Source: Lactarius indigo
Taxonomy: Eukaryota > Basidiomycota > Agaricomycetes > Russulales > Russulaceae
Direction: 5' to 3'
Length of the DNA stretch: 64,000 bases
Assembly: GCA_025766275.1 (NCBI GenBank)
Contig: JAFKAC010000030.1
Location: 620,001 to 684,000 of the forward strand
Below, one piece after another: positions 23,096-34,108 of the stretch. Both the position numbers and the translations under genes were made by a program. Below the pieces are notes generated by a model. The model had not been told where the DNA came from, ran no database searches, and saw nothing but the letters and a program-made list of their open reading frames with translations. Within the stretch, counting starts at the first letter, position 1; every line of letters begins with the position of its first letter.

Positions 23096-24157
23096 TGTAG
23101 CAAAAACCGACCAAAAGCGTTGAATTTTGAGAGTCTGCGGATGAAAATAGTGCTATGACCAGCACGTCCGAGTCGATCCTGCGGATTTTCAGCGAAACGC
23201 AGCATACGCGCCTTATACTCATTTTTATTACATCATCAATCGGTCTTCTCGGTACGGTCCGCTTCGGCTCGTTCTTTTCACGGTTTTCACTTACGGTGTG
23301 CTTTTAGCACGTATTTCGAGTTGACACTTGGAAAGAGTACACATCTAAACTTTCAAGCCAGTGATGGATCCATTCAAACTAGCTCTTTTCTCCCGTGATT
23401 GGAAGGTTCCACCCTCCAGATGAGCAGACCGTGCGAGTCTGAACAACGTAAGTGCCATGGGACCATGGCAACTGGCCATGGCCACCAATGATTTACTTAC
23501 TATAGTGAATAACGCGTACGTGCTGTGTAGGGGACTGCCCCATCACTGCAGACAACGGATCAATCATCTATTGGGGGGAGCGCATCGATGGACGCCCGGT
23601 GCCTTTGTCGAGGGTGAACCAACCGCCGAGATAAAAGTCATCAGACTCAAAAGGAGCAATCCTGCCCACCGATTTCCCGGAACCCGCTGCACAGTAGTTC
23701 GGAGTTCCAGGCCAGTCGGAGGTGCGCGGGAATATACGATAGGTCCATTGGGCTTTTACAATGCACCTGTTCTATTGTACTATAGCCGAGATATGCTACA
23801 GGGGCTCCTTAACTCTAAAGACGGTTCACTTATACAGTCGTGAATAGATGCACCCAAAGATTCTGTTATTTGTTATTCAGCATTGACAGACACCTCGAAA
23901 AGAACACACAGCCACTGCAAAGTCCATACAGTACCATAAACCACTTGCGATTCCTGAGTTCAGGGGACGTAATAGTACGAGTCATTATCCCACAATAGTA
24001 TGAAAGTAGCAAGACAACAAAGTGGGTGAGTAGTTAGATGAAAAGCAAAACGATTGGTATATCAAGAGCATGCACGGTAAGGAGCGTAAGATTACGATAT
24101 ACGATAACGTGAAATCAAAAGCAAAATACGAATAGTGAAGACAACAAGTCGGGGCGA
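23096..24157. other. spacer left of the K1 kinase
   Basis: The first ~150 bases would hold the DUF2009 promoter. Positions 23385-23725 carry a repeat described separately. Positions 23726-24157 show nothing recognisable other than the AT-rich 3' flank of K1. Confidence 0.4.
23385..23725 (+). repeat. direct repeat R, copy 1
   Basis: This stretch matches 27745-28068 in the same orientation. Shared words include TGCGAGTCT, ATCGA-GG, GTCATCAGACTCAAAAGGAGCAA against GTTGTCAGACTCGAAAGGAGCAA, and CCCACCGATTTCCCGGAA against CCCACCGATCTCCCGGAA. Copies 1 and 2 bracket the K1/X1 gene pair. No coding pattern. Confidence 0.55.
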
Positions 24158-25471
24158 TCATTTGGGCTCAGGAATAGATGCCTTGCGGCCGAGCACATAA
24201 CCGATGGTCCGGTACCAATGGTCCGCAGACTTCCACGCCGTGACGAGCCAGATCTCATTGTTGCGAGCCATTCGAGAGCGAAGTTTCCAGGTGCGGAGCT
24301 TATTTCGGATCTCAGAAAAACGAGCAACGACCTCATCCATGTTGGGGCGCTTCGTTGGGTCTTCATGGACCATATCAGCGATAAGTGGTTGCATAAACTC
24401 GAGGCCTAGGTATTTCTGGTTCGTAGAAGTCAAAACTTTTTTTTCTCAAAAGGAAAAACAATTCGAACCCCCATATACTCTTCTCGTACCAAGTTTCCTA
24501 GGTAATACACATCGGTGGGAAATGGATTACACCAGGTTACCCTGTCCTGATGCTCAGGTGCGGACTTGTCACCACCACGAAGCGGCTTATCGAGTGGTGG
24601 CCCGTTGGCAGGGTCATAATACCGAGAGAGACCCAAGTCGATGAGAAGGTATCGTGTGGGACGTCGGGTGCGCGAATACCCTTTCGCCTTTCGACGAAAA
24701 TCCTTGCTTTTCCTCGGATCCACCGGATGGAAAGAGTTGGGATACATACCGGATGGATCGAGCATGATGTTTTCATACGTACAGTCACTGCCATGGGTCA
24801 GATCGAGTACAGTATTTATATGATGACGAAGATACCGATGAGCAACGTGATTTTCGTGCATGAATTTCACTCCCTAGTCAAGTCAGCCGCTCGCACTGCA
24901 CCATTCGAAACCATGCAAGTCGCACCTCACATATTTGCGCAAAAAACGTGACAAATTCCCCGATAGTTTGAAACGGGGGATCACGATGGTGACGTAGCAT
25001 GGGATGGACCAAGATTTCTGGGTCACCGGGCAACTGGATGACGTCGAGCAAGCGTGCACAATGATTTCGGGGGTTCGAGGCAAGGGGCTCGGTGGAGAAA
25101 CGCTTATTGATTTGGAGTTCATACGGTCCTTCCTCGGCCAAGAGCCTTTTCAACATCACAGGTCTCCCATCAGAGATTCGAGTGGCGTCCATACCCAGGC
25201 GCATCTAAGAATGCTTTGTGGGCATAGATACTAGGCAAGCGTAGAATGCACTTACCTGTATACTGAGACCATCTTCGACATCGCGAAAGAACTTGTTGGT
25301 ACCACGCCATGATGGTATCCAGCCAGGACGATAACGGGGCCGAAGCATATATCCGGCGGCCTCTAACGCATGTTGACGCTCAGCCCACCAAGTCTCGCGG
25401 ACGTCGAGATCCCCTAGTTGTCTCCCTGGTTGCTCATCGTCGAGAAAGTCTATATATTGCTGATGGGACAT
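24158..25471 (-). CDS. protein kinase-like protein K1
   Basis: First of four related kinases and the only one on the minus strand. The ATG at 25471 (MSHQQYIDFLDDEQ) opens a leader with ETWWAERQHALEAAGYMLRP. Exon 2 holds the strand-3 lysine (DGRPVMLKRLLAEEGPYE, with the likely helix-C Glu in YELQ). Exon 3 reads GVKFMHENHVAHR, completed by exon 4 to HRDCTYEN. The magnesium motif is DLG (LLIDLGLSRYYDP) where paralogues have DFG. SAPEHQ and PFPTDVYYLGNLV follow. The last exon carries DPTKRPNMDEVVARFSEI and the family's conserved C-terminus, ending RKASIPEPK. All five exons are open, so K1 is probably functional. Target and cell role are unknown. The start lies 491 bases from the oppositely transcribed X1. 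Confidence 0.82.
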
Positions 25472-25962
25472 TCAGAATGTGGAGTACACAACAGAGGAGT
25501 GAAAGGAGTGGGAGGGTCAACCTGAGAGAACGCGATGTCGCGTGTCAACGAACTTTCGTCGTCGTTCACTTCATAATTTCAATATCATATATTATATAAT
25601 ATTCTTCCACACGCTCAGCTACGGACCGGCCGGCACTGGCACAATCAAGGCTTTTCAATGCCGACCAGGTGGAGCAATCGGAGCGATTGCTGGTGTGAAG
25701 TTACCGAGCTTTTGATAAGTTAAGAGGGAAAACAAAAGGTGTGATGTAAAGCCATCCTGTCATTAATACAATAGTCTTCACTGACAATCCACTTGTTCTC
25801 GAAACTGACGGAGACGACCGCCTTCCTTCCACCTATGGGATGAAAGCTCCAGCGTCTTGTCAGGTTTCATATTTAGTAAATGTAGCTGAGTTTCGTTGAT
25901 TGCCCTACAATTTCTCCCTCCTTTACCCTCTGCTGGTCCAGAGTATTCTTCCGCTCGACTCA
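25472..25962. promoter_or_regulatory. shared divergent promoter of K1 and X1
   Basis: The 491 bases between two diverging ATGs have no open frame of interest. An AT-rich block (TATCATATATTATATAATATTC, near 25582-25604) is the best candidate for a core promoter element. The same head-to-head layout recurs at the other three pairs. Confidence 0.5.
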
Positions 25963-27021
25963 ATGACCGATTGTATTCCTCCAAATTATGCTCAGATCTC
26001 TGGCGAAATCTCCCATGTCGCTAATACTATCGATAAAGCTCGCCTTTCTGGTGGTGTCCGGACATTCCTTTCCAGCGGACAAAAAAAACGAGGCGAAGCC
26101 CTCATGGATGCGTCACGCATCATGCTCCATCAATGCGGCTCGTTGATGAATGAGGCCGAGCAGGCAACTGTCCGAGACAGGTATGATATGTGAGTTTGCA
26201 TGGGTACGCAATGTGTTTATTTTTGCTGAGGTACAGCGAAACAGTGCGAAAGTCGCGAAGGCAGAGCTGGACGCTGGCGGTATGTCTTGGTACCAGGAGT
26301 TTTGGAAGGCCAGAGAGTTCAAACGTGTGGCCAAAAGGGGTTACCAAGCAGCCAAGGTGCAACCTTTACCACCGTAAAGTGGGGCTGTCCTAACCTTATG
26401 ATAGGCTGCATCGGATCGAGTTCTTGATGATAACATTCCAAGACCACGGGACGGAACCGATCCGCCAGGTAGGACGAGTCCATTTACTTCGTGCGTCAAT
26501 TCACTGATTACGTCAAGCCGGATCACCACCTGCCACTCCAGAAGAGTCCGATGGGACAGATCCACCAGGTAGGACGGGTCTAGCTACTTTTTGCGTCAAC
26601 TCACGGAATGTTTGAAGCAACACCCCCAGAAGAACTCGATAGAACCCAACCACACGACCTCGGCACCGACTCATACGCGACATTGTCACCAGGAGCTACT
26701 GGTATCGGAGGACCAATGGACGAATTTCACGAGACCTACTCTTTCATATACGACCCAGACTTGGCAAGAACTGAGACTAGTATCGCTTCGTATAAAACCG
26801 ATAGGACTGTCAACTCCCGCAAGAGCCGATATAATGCTCTCCCTCGACGCAAACACGTTGATAGTGGCCACTTGGGGATCACAGAGGGCATCAAATCGTT
26901 AAATGTCGATGACGTTTCAGCTCAAGGAAGTGAGGTCCCCGCTGCGAGACCCCAGCCTGGGCCCTCCCCGGAGCCGGACCAATCGTGGATGTCGGACATG
27001 GCACAGGAAGGCGAGTCTTGA
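25963..27021 (+). CDS. unrecognised X-family protein X1
   Basis: Not similar to a family I recognise. It was identified as a relative of X2-X5 by exon order and spaced identities. Exon 1 starts MTDCIPPNYAQISGEISHVA and includes VRTFLSSGQKKRGE and NEAEQATVRDRY. Exon 2 reads AELDAGGMSWYQEFWKARE then FKRVAKRGYQAAK, matching X3 DYKRVAKHLF. The last long exon has TPPEELDRTQPHDLGTDSYA and ends MAQEGES with a stop at 27019. The N-terminal ~110 residues look helical and charged; the rest is polar. The exon(s) between about 26360 and 26610 are uncertain because that stretch holds a tandem repeat. Head to head with kinase K1. Confidence 0.6.
26440..26605. repeat. two-unit tandem repeat inside X1
   Basis: GATCCGCCAGGTAGGACGAG followed by TCC-TTTACTTCGTGCGTCAATTCAC (near 26459-26503) recurs as GATCCACCAGGTAGGACGGG plus TTTTTGCGTCAACTCAC (near 26559-26604), about 100 bases apart. 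The units contain splice-acceptor- and donor-like words, so they blur the X1 exon limits. Confidence 0.55.
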
Positions 27022-27307
27022 AGCTCGTTCAACGTTGGAACATTGGATAGGGGCTGACCTTTTGACTAGCTGATAACCTGAGTCGCATTTCAATTGAAGA
27101 TCTCACTGGCGCAGATGATCAACGACGTTGGGAGTAGCTCGTGTTCGAATCGAACGCCGCATCACATTCTTTCATTATCCCTGTGTACATCCTACCAGTA
27201 CATTTACATACTCCCGCTCCCGCTCACCAGACGGTGTTAATTTGGACCTATACTCTGACGATAAATTTCCCTGGAGTGATCGCATACGCACCTGAAGTCA
27301 AACCCCA

Positions 27308-27553
27308 TCAAAACCTGCTGCGACCTTCCGCCTTGTCTTTTACCAGGCCAAAAATGTAAGGAGAGCCACCTTTTTGACGCGCCGCGTATATCGTGTCAAT
27401 GGTGGAAAAATGAAGAGACGAGATCGATGAGGGTTCAACAAAGACGTCTCCCGGAATTAAGCCCGGAATCCAACGCTTTACCGAGAAGTTACGTACGGCC
27501 CGGGCAACAGTTGGGTGTTGTCGGACGTTGGCGAAATTTACTGGGAAAGTCAT
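27308..27553 (-). CDS. small hypothetical protein (81 residues)
   Basis: ATG at 27553 opens MTFPVNFANVRQHPTVARAV and runs through KRWIPGLIPGDVFVEPSS to the stop at 27308. Composition is protein-like, but there is no recognisable domain, signal peptide or paralogue in the window. It sits between X1 and repeat R copy 2. It may be a chance frame or one exon of a longer gene. Confidence 0.25.
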   Translation of the reverse strand: MTFPVNFANVRQHPTVARAVRNFSVKRWIPGLIPGDVFVEPSSISSLHFSTIDTIYAARQKGGSPYIFGLVKDKAEGRSRF

Positions 27554-27744
27554 TGTGAGAGTCTGTTGGGCTCCGGTGGGGGTGCAGCAAGGGGGGAGGG
27601 GGGACACGGGGAACGCTGTAGCCACGCCATTCGCTAGTCAATTTTCACACACGCCGCAATTTTTATTTTCGTTTGTATTTTTTCCTCAGCTTACTGTGAT
27701 GAGAGCGCACGTTGCACCTGCCCCATGTCGATTATGACTGAGTT

Positions 27745-28068
27745 CCCTGTTCTCTCGGGGGTCTGATTGAGAGAAATCTGGAACCCGCATGCGAGAGAAG
27801 CGACCTGTGCGAGTCTATGTCCATTGTCCAACGAGTTCTGAGCGCCAAACCAAGCCGCCGACCACTGGCAACCAGCCCCGAGCGAGTTTCGTGAACATTA
27901 TTACGTGACATATATCACAACGGCATGGGCATCACATCGACGGGAACCTGAGCGCCTTCTCGTCCCCGTTGTCAGACTCGAAAGGAGCAATTCGGCCCAC
28001 CGATCTCCCGGAAACCGAATATATTCCGGAGTGCTGTACCCGTCGGAGCTGCGCGGAAATAGAAAACA
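27745..28068 (+). repeat. direct repeat R, copy 2
   Basis: Second copy of the repeat at 23385-23725, same orientation, about 4.36 kb further on. Its right part (GCGCGGAAATAGAA...CAGCAGGTTGG...TTTTTTTCAGCAGCCAGT, to about 28140) is also found at 31995-32110 (GCACGGAAATAGAA...CAACAGGTTGG...TTTTTTCAGCAGCCAGT), so a third, partial copy exists there. Confidence 0.55.
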
Positions 28069-28139
28069 AAAGACTAGGCGAAGACCAGCAGGTTGGCTCG
28101 GCAATGCCAGGGTCATGATCAATTTTTTTCAGCAGCCAG

Positions 28140-30137
28140 TCAGTCGTACACATAGCATGTTCTCATCTAACTTAGGAAATATACATTGCAAGCCGTCGCC
28201 ACAACAAACAGCTGCCCATCAGGCCCCACAGGTAGGCATCGCTCTTGAATCCTTCGGCGACCTTTTTGAGGTCATTAACAACAGCCTATGCGATTTGATC
28301 GTGCTCAACGGCGAATGTTGACTGCAACATACCGCGAAGGAAACCGGCATGCGTAGTATGTCTGGGAGCTGATCCACGTGTCAACGAAAAGACAATAACA
28401 CCAGATTGTTCTTTGACGAATCACTGGCACCTACAAGCGCCAATGTCGGTGTTTCTGTCACACCATCAAGCCTTTCGGGTTTTTAGAGTTCTGTTCGTCT
28501 CTAAGTTAGGTCGATCAATTGTGAGTCAACTGCGCCAGTCCGTGGAAGGAAAAAAAAACAGCATACAATGAGGAGCACAGGGCTTTCGCTGTCAATTTCA
28601 TCTGTCACTGACGTGTTGCTGTCTTTGCGCAATTGAAACCCGAGGAAACAAGGGAGGGTTGTTGTATTGCACACAACGCCCTCGTAGTTTCCAGGATGAA
28701 CAGTGATCAAACGACATACTCAAGTGCCTGTGAATGGATTTGATTTCTAAAACACGTTGTGATCCGTGAGGCCGTGTTCGCTACCACCGGAGGGTAAGTA
28801 CGGGTTGTCTTTGGAGAGGCCATCTGATAGGCGCCAGAGGCTGACGCAACGATAGGGGGGGAAAAAGAATAAGCAGCGTTCAAGTCGCATCCGGAGCGGC
28901 AGACAGCGCACTGGAGAAGATCCATCGGGGAGTCCAAAATCCCCATCAGTTCGTCCCAAGACGCTCTGGGCAATCAGTTTTTTGGCCACCATACGGTACG
29001 GTATCATAGGACTTACAGCCATGCCATACCTCCCGTCCGAACCTGGTGCGAGGTCGTTACACCAGCCCGCATATCGATTGGCATTGTCTTTCCTGCCTCT
29101 TGGTCCCCAGAAATCCAACCGAATCTTCGATCACTCATGTATCAATTACTCTGTACCACCCGGTCATTTTTTGGCTGGCGTGGTTCCCCATCTGTTGCGT
29201 TTGTGACGGGCACTGCACGCTTCCCCAAAAGCGGATAAGAGTAGACAAAAAAAAAAACTCGCAAGCCGTCTCGTACTCACATATTGGTACGTTTCCGCGC
29301 CATTCAATATACATTTTGACAAGCTATTGGGGCCGTGGGCCCCGACGCGTTACGTTGAGCCTATGTGAGATCAGTTGTGCGAATGGGAAGAGGGCTCTTT
29401 ATTTGCGACGTCGATAAAGGCCTGGTACTGTGCGAAAGAAGAAGAAAAAAAGGGGGGGCGCGTTTGTAAGCGATTTACCGTGGCGAGGGTCAGGCCGCCG
29501 CCCAGGTGGGCACAGGGTTCTCGGCCCTCCCGCAACCCACCTCCTTGCACTACGTATTCGGGACGACACTGATTCCACCATTTACTGCAGGCCCAACGAT
29601 ACCAGCCATACGACCCTTTGCCAGATTTACCAGCTCGACTCTTACTGTATTCAACAGCGTTCGTCCCAGCAACCTGTCCTCACGGTTCCACGCACCTGGC
29701 GCTCAGTACATTTCTTTGACTGGCCGTCTTCCTTCCTTACCCTCGTACTTTCGTCGGGTTTACTATCTCACGGGAACCATCGCTCTCTGGCCACATTGGA
29801 CTCATGTTGGGCGTTCGTCAGTGAAGGGAGAGATGGGTATGTGGGCTAGGTGGTCAAATCCCGCAGGTGCGTCTACTACAGTAGTTTATGTTACTCTTCC
29901 CCCCTACAAGCAAGACAATACACTGGCGAGGGTATGAAATACCAGCACACCAAAAAAAATACATCAAGTCGCGGTACAAAACCCGCACCCGTCGTCTGCT
30001 TCTCTCATCGTCCCGCCATGAATATCCAAGTGAATATCTGAACGAGAGCCAAGGACATCACGGCCAGAATGGATTGGGACCAATACCAATTCACCTGGTC
30101 AACCAAATTCAGCCTATTAAAAACGGTTTATTTTATA
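28140..30137. other. duplicated spacer A, left of X5
   Basis: No gene is supported. The sequence is one of three decayed copies of the same spacer; the others are about 32110-34108 and 40500-42545. Shared words include ATCTGTCACTGACGT, CCAACCGAAT/CCGAATTTTCGATCAC, GATAAGAGTAGACAAAAAA and GTCCCGTCCGAAC-like blocks. The A- and G-runs at 29248-29260 and 29440-29460 recur in the other copies. Overlapping open frames on both strands are broken differently in each copy, which argues against coding. Confidence 0.5.
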
Positions 30138-30810
30138 CTAAGTGAGGCCCAGCTCACACTCTCTGTCGCTCACAACAACCTCAGGTGGAAATGTGACAGT
30201 GACTTGCTGTGTGAACACGTCCCGACCATGCAATTCTAAATGCGACAGCCGCTTCTGGATCACCAACGCTATGAAAGAGATCGTAGACGGACCTCCTGTT
30301 TGTTCCAACCGGATTGAAGGCGTCTCTACCAGGTTCGGGTTTCTGACATCTGTTGGCGCGGGCGCCGCATGGGGACCGCTGAAGGGGTTTCTAGGGGTGG
30401 TGGCGGCTCCTACTGGGGGCGAACGAATGACCAAAAGGGCGTTAACCCGTTGAAAATAAGTGCGCGAGCGAGAGTGAGTACCTCCCCCGCCCCAATCTTG
30501 CGCAATAAGATTGTCGTCAATAGCTCGACGGCAAGATAGCTACGAAGAATCAACCCGCATTACCGCGCTAGCGACAAAGAGTTACCTTGGCGATTTTTAA
30601 CACTTCTTTAGAGACAGACTTGTGCTTCTCTTGCGGTAGCGGTGCATGACTTAGTTGACGCAAATCATGCGATCGACTCGTGAAGTAGTAACGTAGAGCA
30701 ACGCCCGCTGCAATGATCCGAATAACGTCGACAAGGCTCCTCCGGACACGATGACTCGTCACTCCAGAAACACCATTGCTGATCTGAGGGGAGCAGTCCG
30801 TGGTAGACAT
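30138..30810 (-). CDS. X-family protein X5, orphan copy lacking one exon
   Basis: ATG at 30810 opens MSTTDCSPQISNGVSGVTSH and RRSLVDVIRIIAAG, aligned with X3 GKNLVDVVRNCFTSG. The exon that carries YKRVAKHLF in X3 is absent. Splicing from AAG at about 30591 to 30540 would join in frame to LSCRRAIDDNLIAQDWGGG, the counterpart of X3 ASRRAAEKNLMAQ. The last exon has TTPRNPFSGPHAAP, SFIALVIQKRLSHLELHGRD and VFTQQVTVTFPPEVVVSD, ending at 30138. The C-terminal LHGRD-TQQV block is the best preserved in the family here. No kinase lies beside it, although its upstream DNA (30890-31030) resembles the X3/K3 promoter. It may be a shortened functional gene or a relic. Confidence 0.5.
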
Positions 30811-32109
30811 CGAGGCGATATAGTGATCTGGGCCCAGGCCTACAGAACTTTAAAATCAAAGAGGGGAGGGGAGGCAGGGTACCCAGTAACACTGAGGTTG
30901 TAAGTCTTAAATATGGCGAATCAAGTAATGCTAGTGTCGCTGTCCGTAGTCTCAAATGCTGGGGATGTTTTCCAAAAGATAAGGTAACCTTCACACTTCA
31001 GAAAACCTGGTACCAGTCCCGCCAAAGCTGGGCGCTTCCGTTCCTGAGATTGAAGGAATAAGAGGATCGACACAAGAGGAACCTGAACGACTCAATGTAC
31101 GTGGTGAAGACGAAGACGACTACTACAAGACATGAACGAGAACATTTGTTGCTGATACTGTACTCGTGCCCTATCGATGGGTTAGTCCCGTCTGTCACCC
31201 ACCATAATCATGGCATCGGTCGCCTTTGCACGCAAAAAAACAAAGTAGTAAGTGAAAAGACAATTGGTACGGGCCTTATGTGAGACGGCTCTTTGTTGTT
31301 TTCCGACGAGCTTTGAGACGGTCAACACCGACTTTGCATACGAAAATAAGAGAAAAGTGACATAACTCGTAGTATGGGTTCTGTAAATCTTCGACAGGGT
31401 GCGTACAAGGACAGCCATCAGCACAGAGAGTACGCATACATTAGTATACGTCGGTAGGGACAAACCCCGTCTGGTCACTGGCAAAAGGTCTGGCATATTG
31501 CCAATTGAAGTTATTGAAGGCTCGTTGCACACCCCTGGCTAGTCCAGAACGCCACATTGAGCCCAACAAGGTGAAAACCCCGACGGGCGACGTCTCTTCG
31601 CCCCACAGTCCTCGCTTCGACGGCCCTTGCCGCCTGCCTGGTAACTTGTGCACAAGAACGGGGTATGAGCTCGAGCCGTGATCGAAACCCAACGATGAGG
31701 AACCCGGACCACAGCAGCAACAACTTCCCCGTTCATCGAATATGCTTGCTACAGCCTGGTTCACTGGCGAGCGGTTTGTGAGGACGTAACAAGTCGACAG
31801 AAGTCGCAAGCGAGTAGCATTTTAAGATAACCCATGTAGACTTGGTTTGACACGCCCACCTGCCTCTTGGAAAGAAACCGATGTGCGCTGCGCTGTGTGA
31901 GTGGGCGATGCGGGATTGGTTTTCCAGCTTCGGTCTGGAGCGGAGTTTGAATAAGTTTGAATTTCTAATCAGAATTCCTATTACAGTAAAGTCTCTCATC
32001 GGGGTTGCACGGAAATAGAATTAAAAAAAACAGTGACCAACAGGTTGGTTCGACACTCAAGCAGGCTGGTGGTTTTTTACAGTACGATTTATTTTTTCAG
32101 CAGCCAGTG
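30811..32109. other. spacer right of X5
   Basis: Positions 30890-31030 (GTAAGTCTTAAATATGG...AACCTGGTACCAGTCC) resemble the DNA upstream of X3 (43650-43765), so they are remains of an X/kinase promoter whose kinase is gone. A dispersed repeat lies at 31530-31760. A partial copy of repeat R lies at 31995-32110. No gene is supported. Confidence 0.4.
31530..31760. repeat. dispersed repeat S, copy 1
   Basis: This stretch resembles 37540-37870. Shared words are ACACCCCTGG, CAAGGTGAAAACCC/CAAAGTGAAACCC, CCCACAGTCCTC/TCCACAGTCCTC, GGCCCTTGCCGCC/GGCCCTTGCTGCC, GTGATCGAAACC/GTGATCGGAACC and ATGAGGAACCCGG. Part of it also recurs at 50870-50985. No open frame is conserved. Confidence 0.5.
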
Positions 32110-34108
32110 ATACACACTCGTGTTCTTATCTAGACACAAAGACATGCACACGGTATACGTCGCCACAAGGAGCGACGGCTGCCTCGCACCGCCCTCTCAT
32201 CAGGTCGCTGGCAGGCATCACCCTTGAATGCCTGCTTATACAACGCCACGGTGTATTTGATTGGGGAAGAGAGACGGAGAGTAGCGCGACAACGGAAGTT
32301 GACTGGTACTCACCGCAGAGGAAACCAGAGTGCGTAAGATGTCCAGTAGCTGATACACGTATCAGCGAAGGAGAGTGTACACAGATCGTCTTTCGACGAC
32401 CTATGGAACTGACGAAAAACGGGGCATGTTATAAGCCCTCGTGGTCGGAGGTCCTGTGGCGACTATCGGCCCTGCAGGTGTTAGTTTTGGTAGTTTTCAA
32501 GTCGATCGGTGTCGGCGGGAGGACGGGTAGGTTGACCGCACCGCTCTGCAGGAGTGTTTTGCAACTAACAAAAATATAATCAGGCCTTCAGGTAGCCACC
32601 GCGCCACCTTTATCTGTCACTGACGTACCGTTGTGTCGCCCATTTTGCAAAGGAAACTATTATATCAGGTGCAACGCCCTAATGGTCTTCGAGGACGAGT
32701 ATCGATGAATCAATGAGCTCTGGTGCCAGCAATCTTGACACGTAGTGATCCGTCAAGCCGAAAAGGTGTTAGCCACCACGAGAGGGTAAGTGTGGGTAGT
32801 TCTGAGGAGTCGTGATCTGGCAGGCGCTAGAGGCTAATGAACGATACGGGAAAAAAAAAATACAGATGGTGGCCGCAGTGTTCACGTCGTCGTATTTGGG
32901 GGGTCGACAGCGCAGTGGGGGAAGTCCATCGGAGTCCGAAATCCCATCACTGGAAACGAGTTGGACAAGGCGCTCAGCTCTGCGCTATCAATTGTTTGGC
33001 TACCATAGTACAGTACGTCTTATCGTGCCATACCTCTCGTCCTAAATGTTTCATCACTTGGTGCGAGGTCGTTACATCTCCTCGCACGTCGAATGGCATG
33101 GTATATTGTCTCTCCTGCCTCGCAGCGCCAGATATCCCACCGAAATCTTGAATCAATAGCATTAGCATCGGGTCATTTTTGGTTGGCGTAATTCCCCATC
33201 AGTCGCGCTTGTGATGGGCCCAAAGCGGACAAAAGTAAACAAAAAGATCCAAAGGTTTTACTGTATCGGTTACAATTGCCCACTCTGTTCAATATGCAGT
33301 TGCCAAGACAGTGGGATTGTGTGGCTGATACCCGCCTATGTGCCCTCCTTGCTGAGCCTTTCGGTGGAACCAATTGTGCGAGCGGAAAGAGATCGCTTAC
33401 TGTATTTGACATCGTGAAGGGCTTGATACGGGAGAAAAAAAAAGGGGGGAAGGGGGGGCGTGGCGAACTACTAGGGTACACTACAGTAAGACCGCCCTGG
33501 GCATGAGTGTCTCAGCCCCCCTCCCTATCTCTCTTTGATCTCCCTCCCCCCCAAACTTTACTCCCCTGGTGCTACGAACAAAGTTCGGGCTGACGCATGC
33601 CCAAACATACCAGTGACGTGACTACAATGTTTCCAAGCTTTATCAGCTCGAACCTCAACGGCATCCTAGTGGTTAGACTCGACGGCCACGCGCTGGAAGT
33701 TCAACACATTCCGTTACTCATTCGTCTCTTCCTCTTCCCACCGTACTCTTATAGCATTTCCCAAATAGCAGGACCCGATGCATATTGGCCCCATGGAACT
33801 CGGTGTTCGGCGTTGGTTGGTAAAGAGAGGGTAGTGAGTAGGGGATCAAATACAGCGGGGACGCATGTACTGGTCCGTGGTTCTTTTTCTCTTTTCCTGT
33901 GATTATAAGACTATCACCCCACACGACGGTGGAAAGGATATATCTATTACACCCTAGCAAGGTATAATGTGCTAGCACAAACAAAACGTCGCTCTGGGCA
34001 AGACCCACTGCCCGCTCTATTTATCGACCTGCATCGTCACCGGCCTCTGAGCGAGGTCCATAAATTTCAGTGCCAGAGTGGATTGAATTCGATTCGCCTG
34101 TCAACAAA
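32110..34108. other. duplicated spacer B, downstream of X2
   Basis: Counterpart of spacers A and C. Conserved landmarks include ATCTGTCACTGACGT (32608), TTGTTTGGCTACCATAGTAC (32991) against TTTTTTGGCCACCATACG (28978), GCGGACAAAAGTAAACAAAAA, the G-run near 33445-33460, and the GCATGCCCAAACATACCAGTGACGTGAC block (33595), which matches spacer C near 42100. Frames differ between copies, so no gene is called. Confidence 0.5.
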
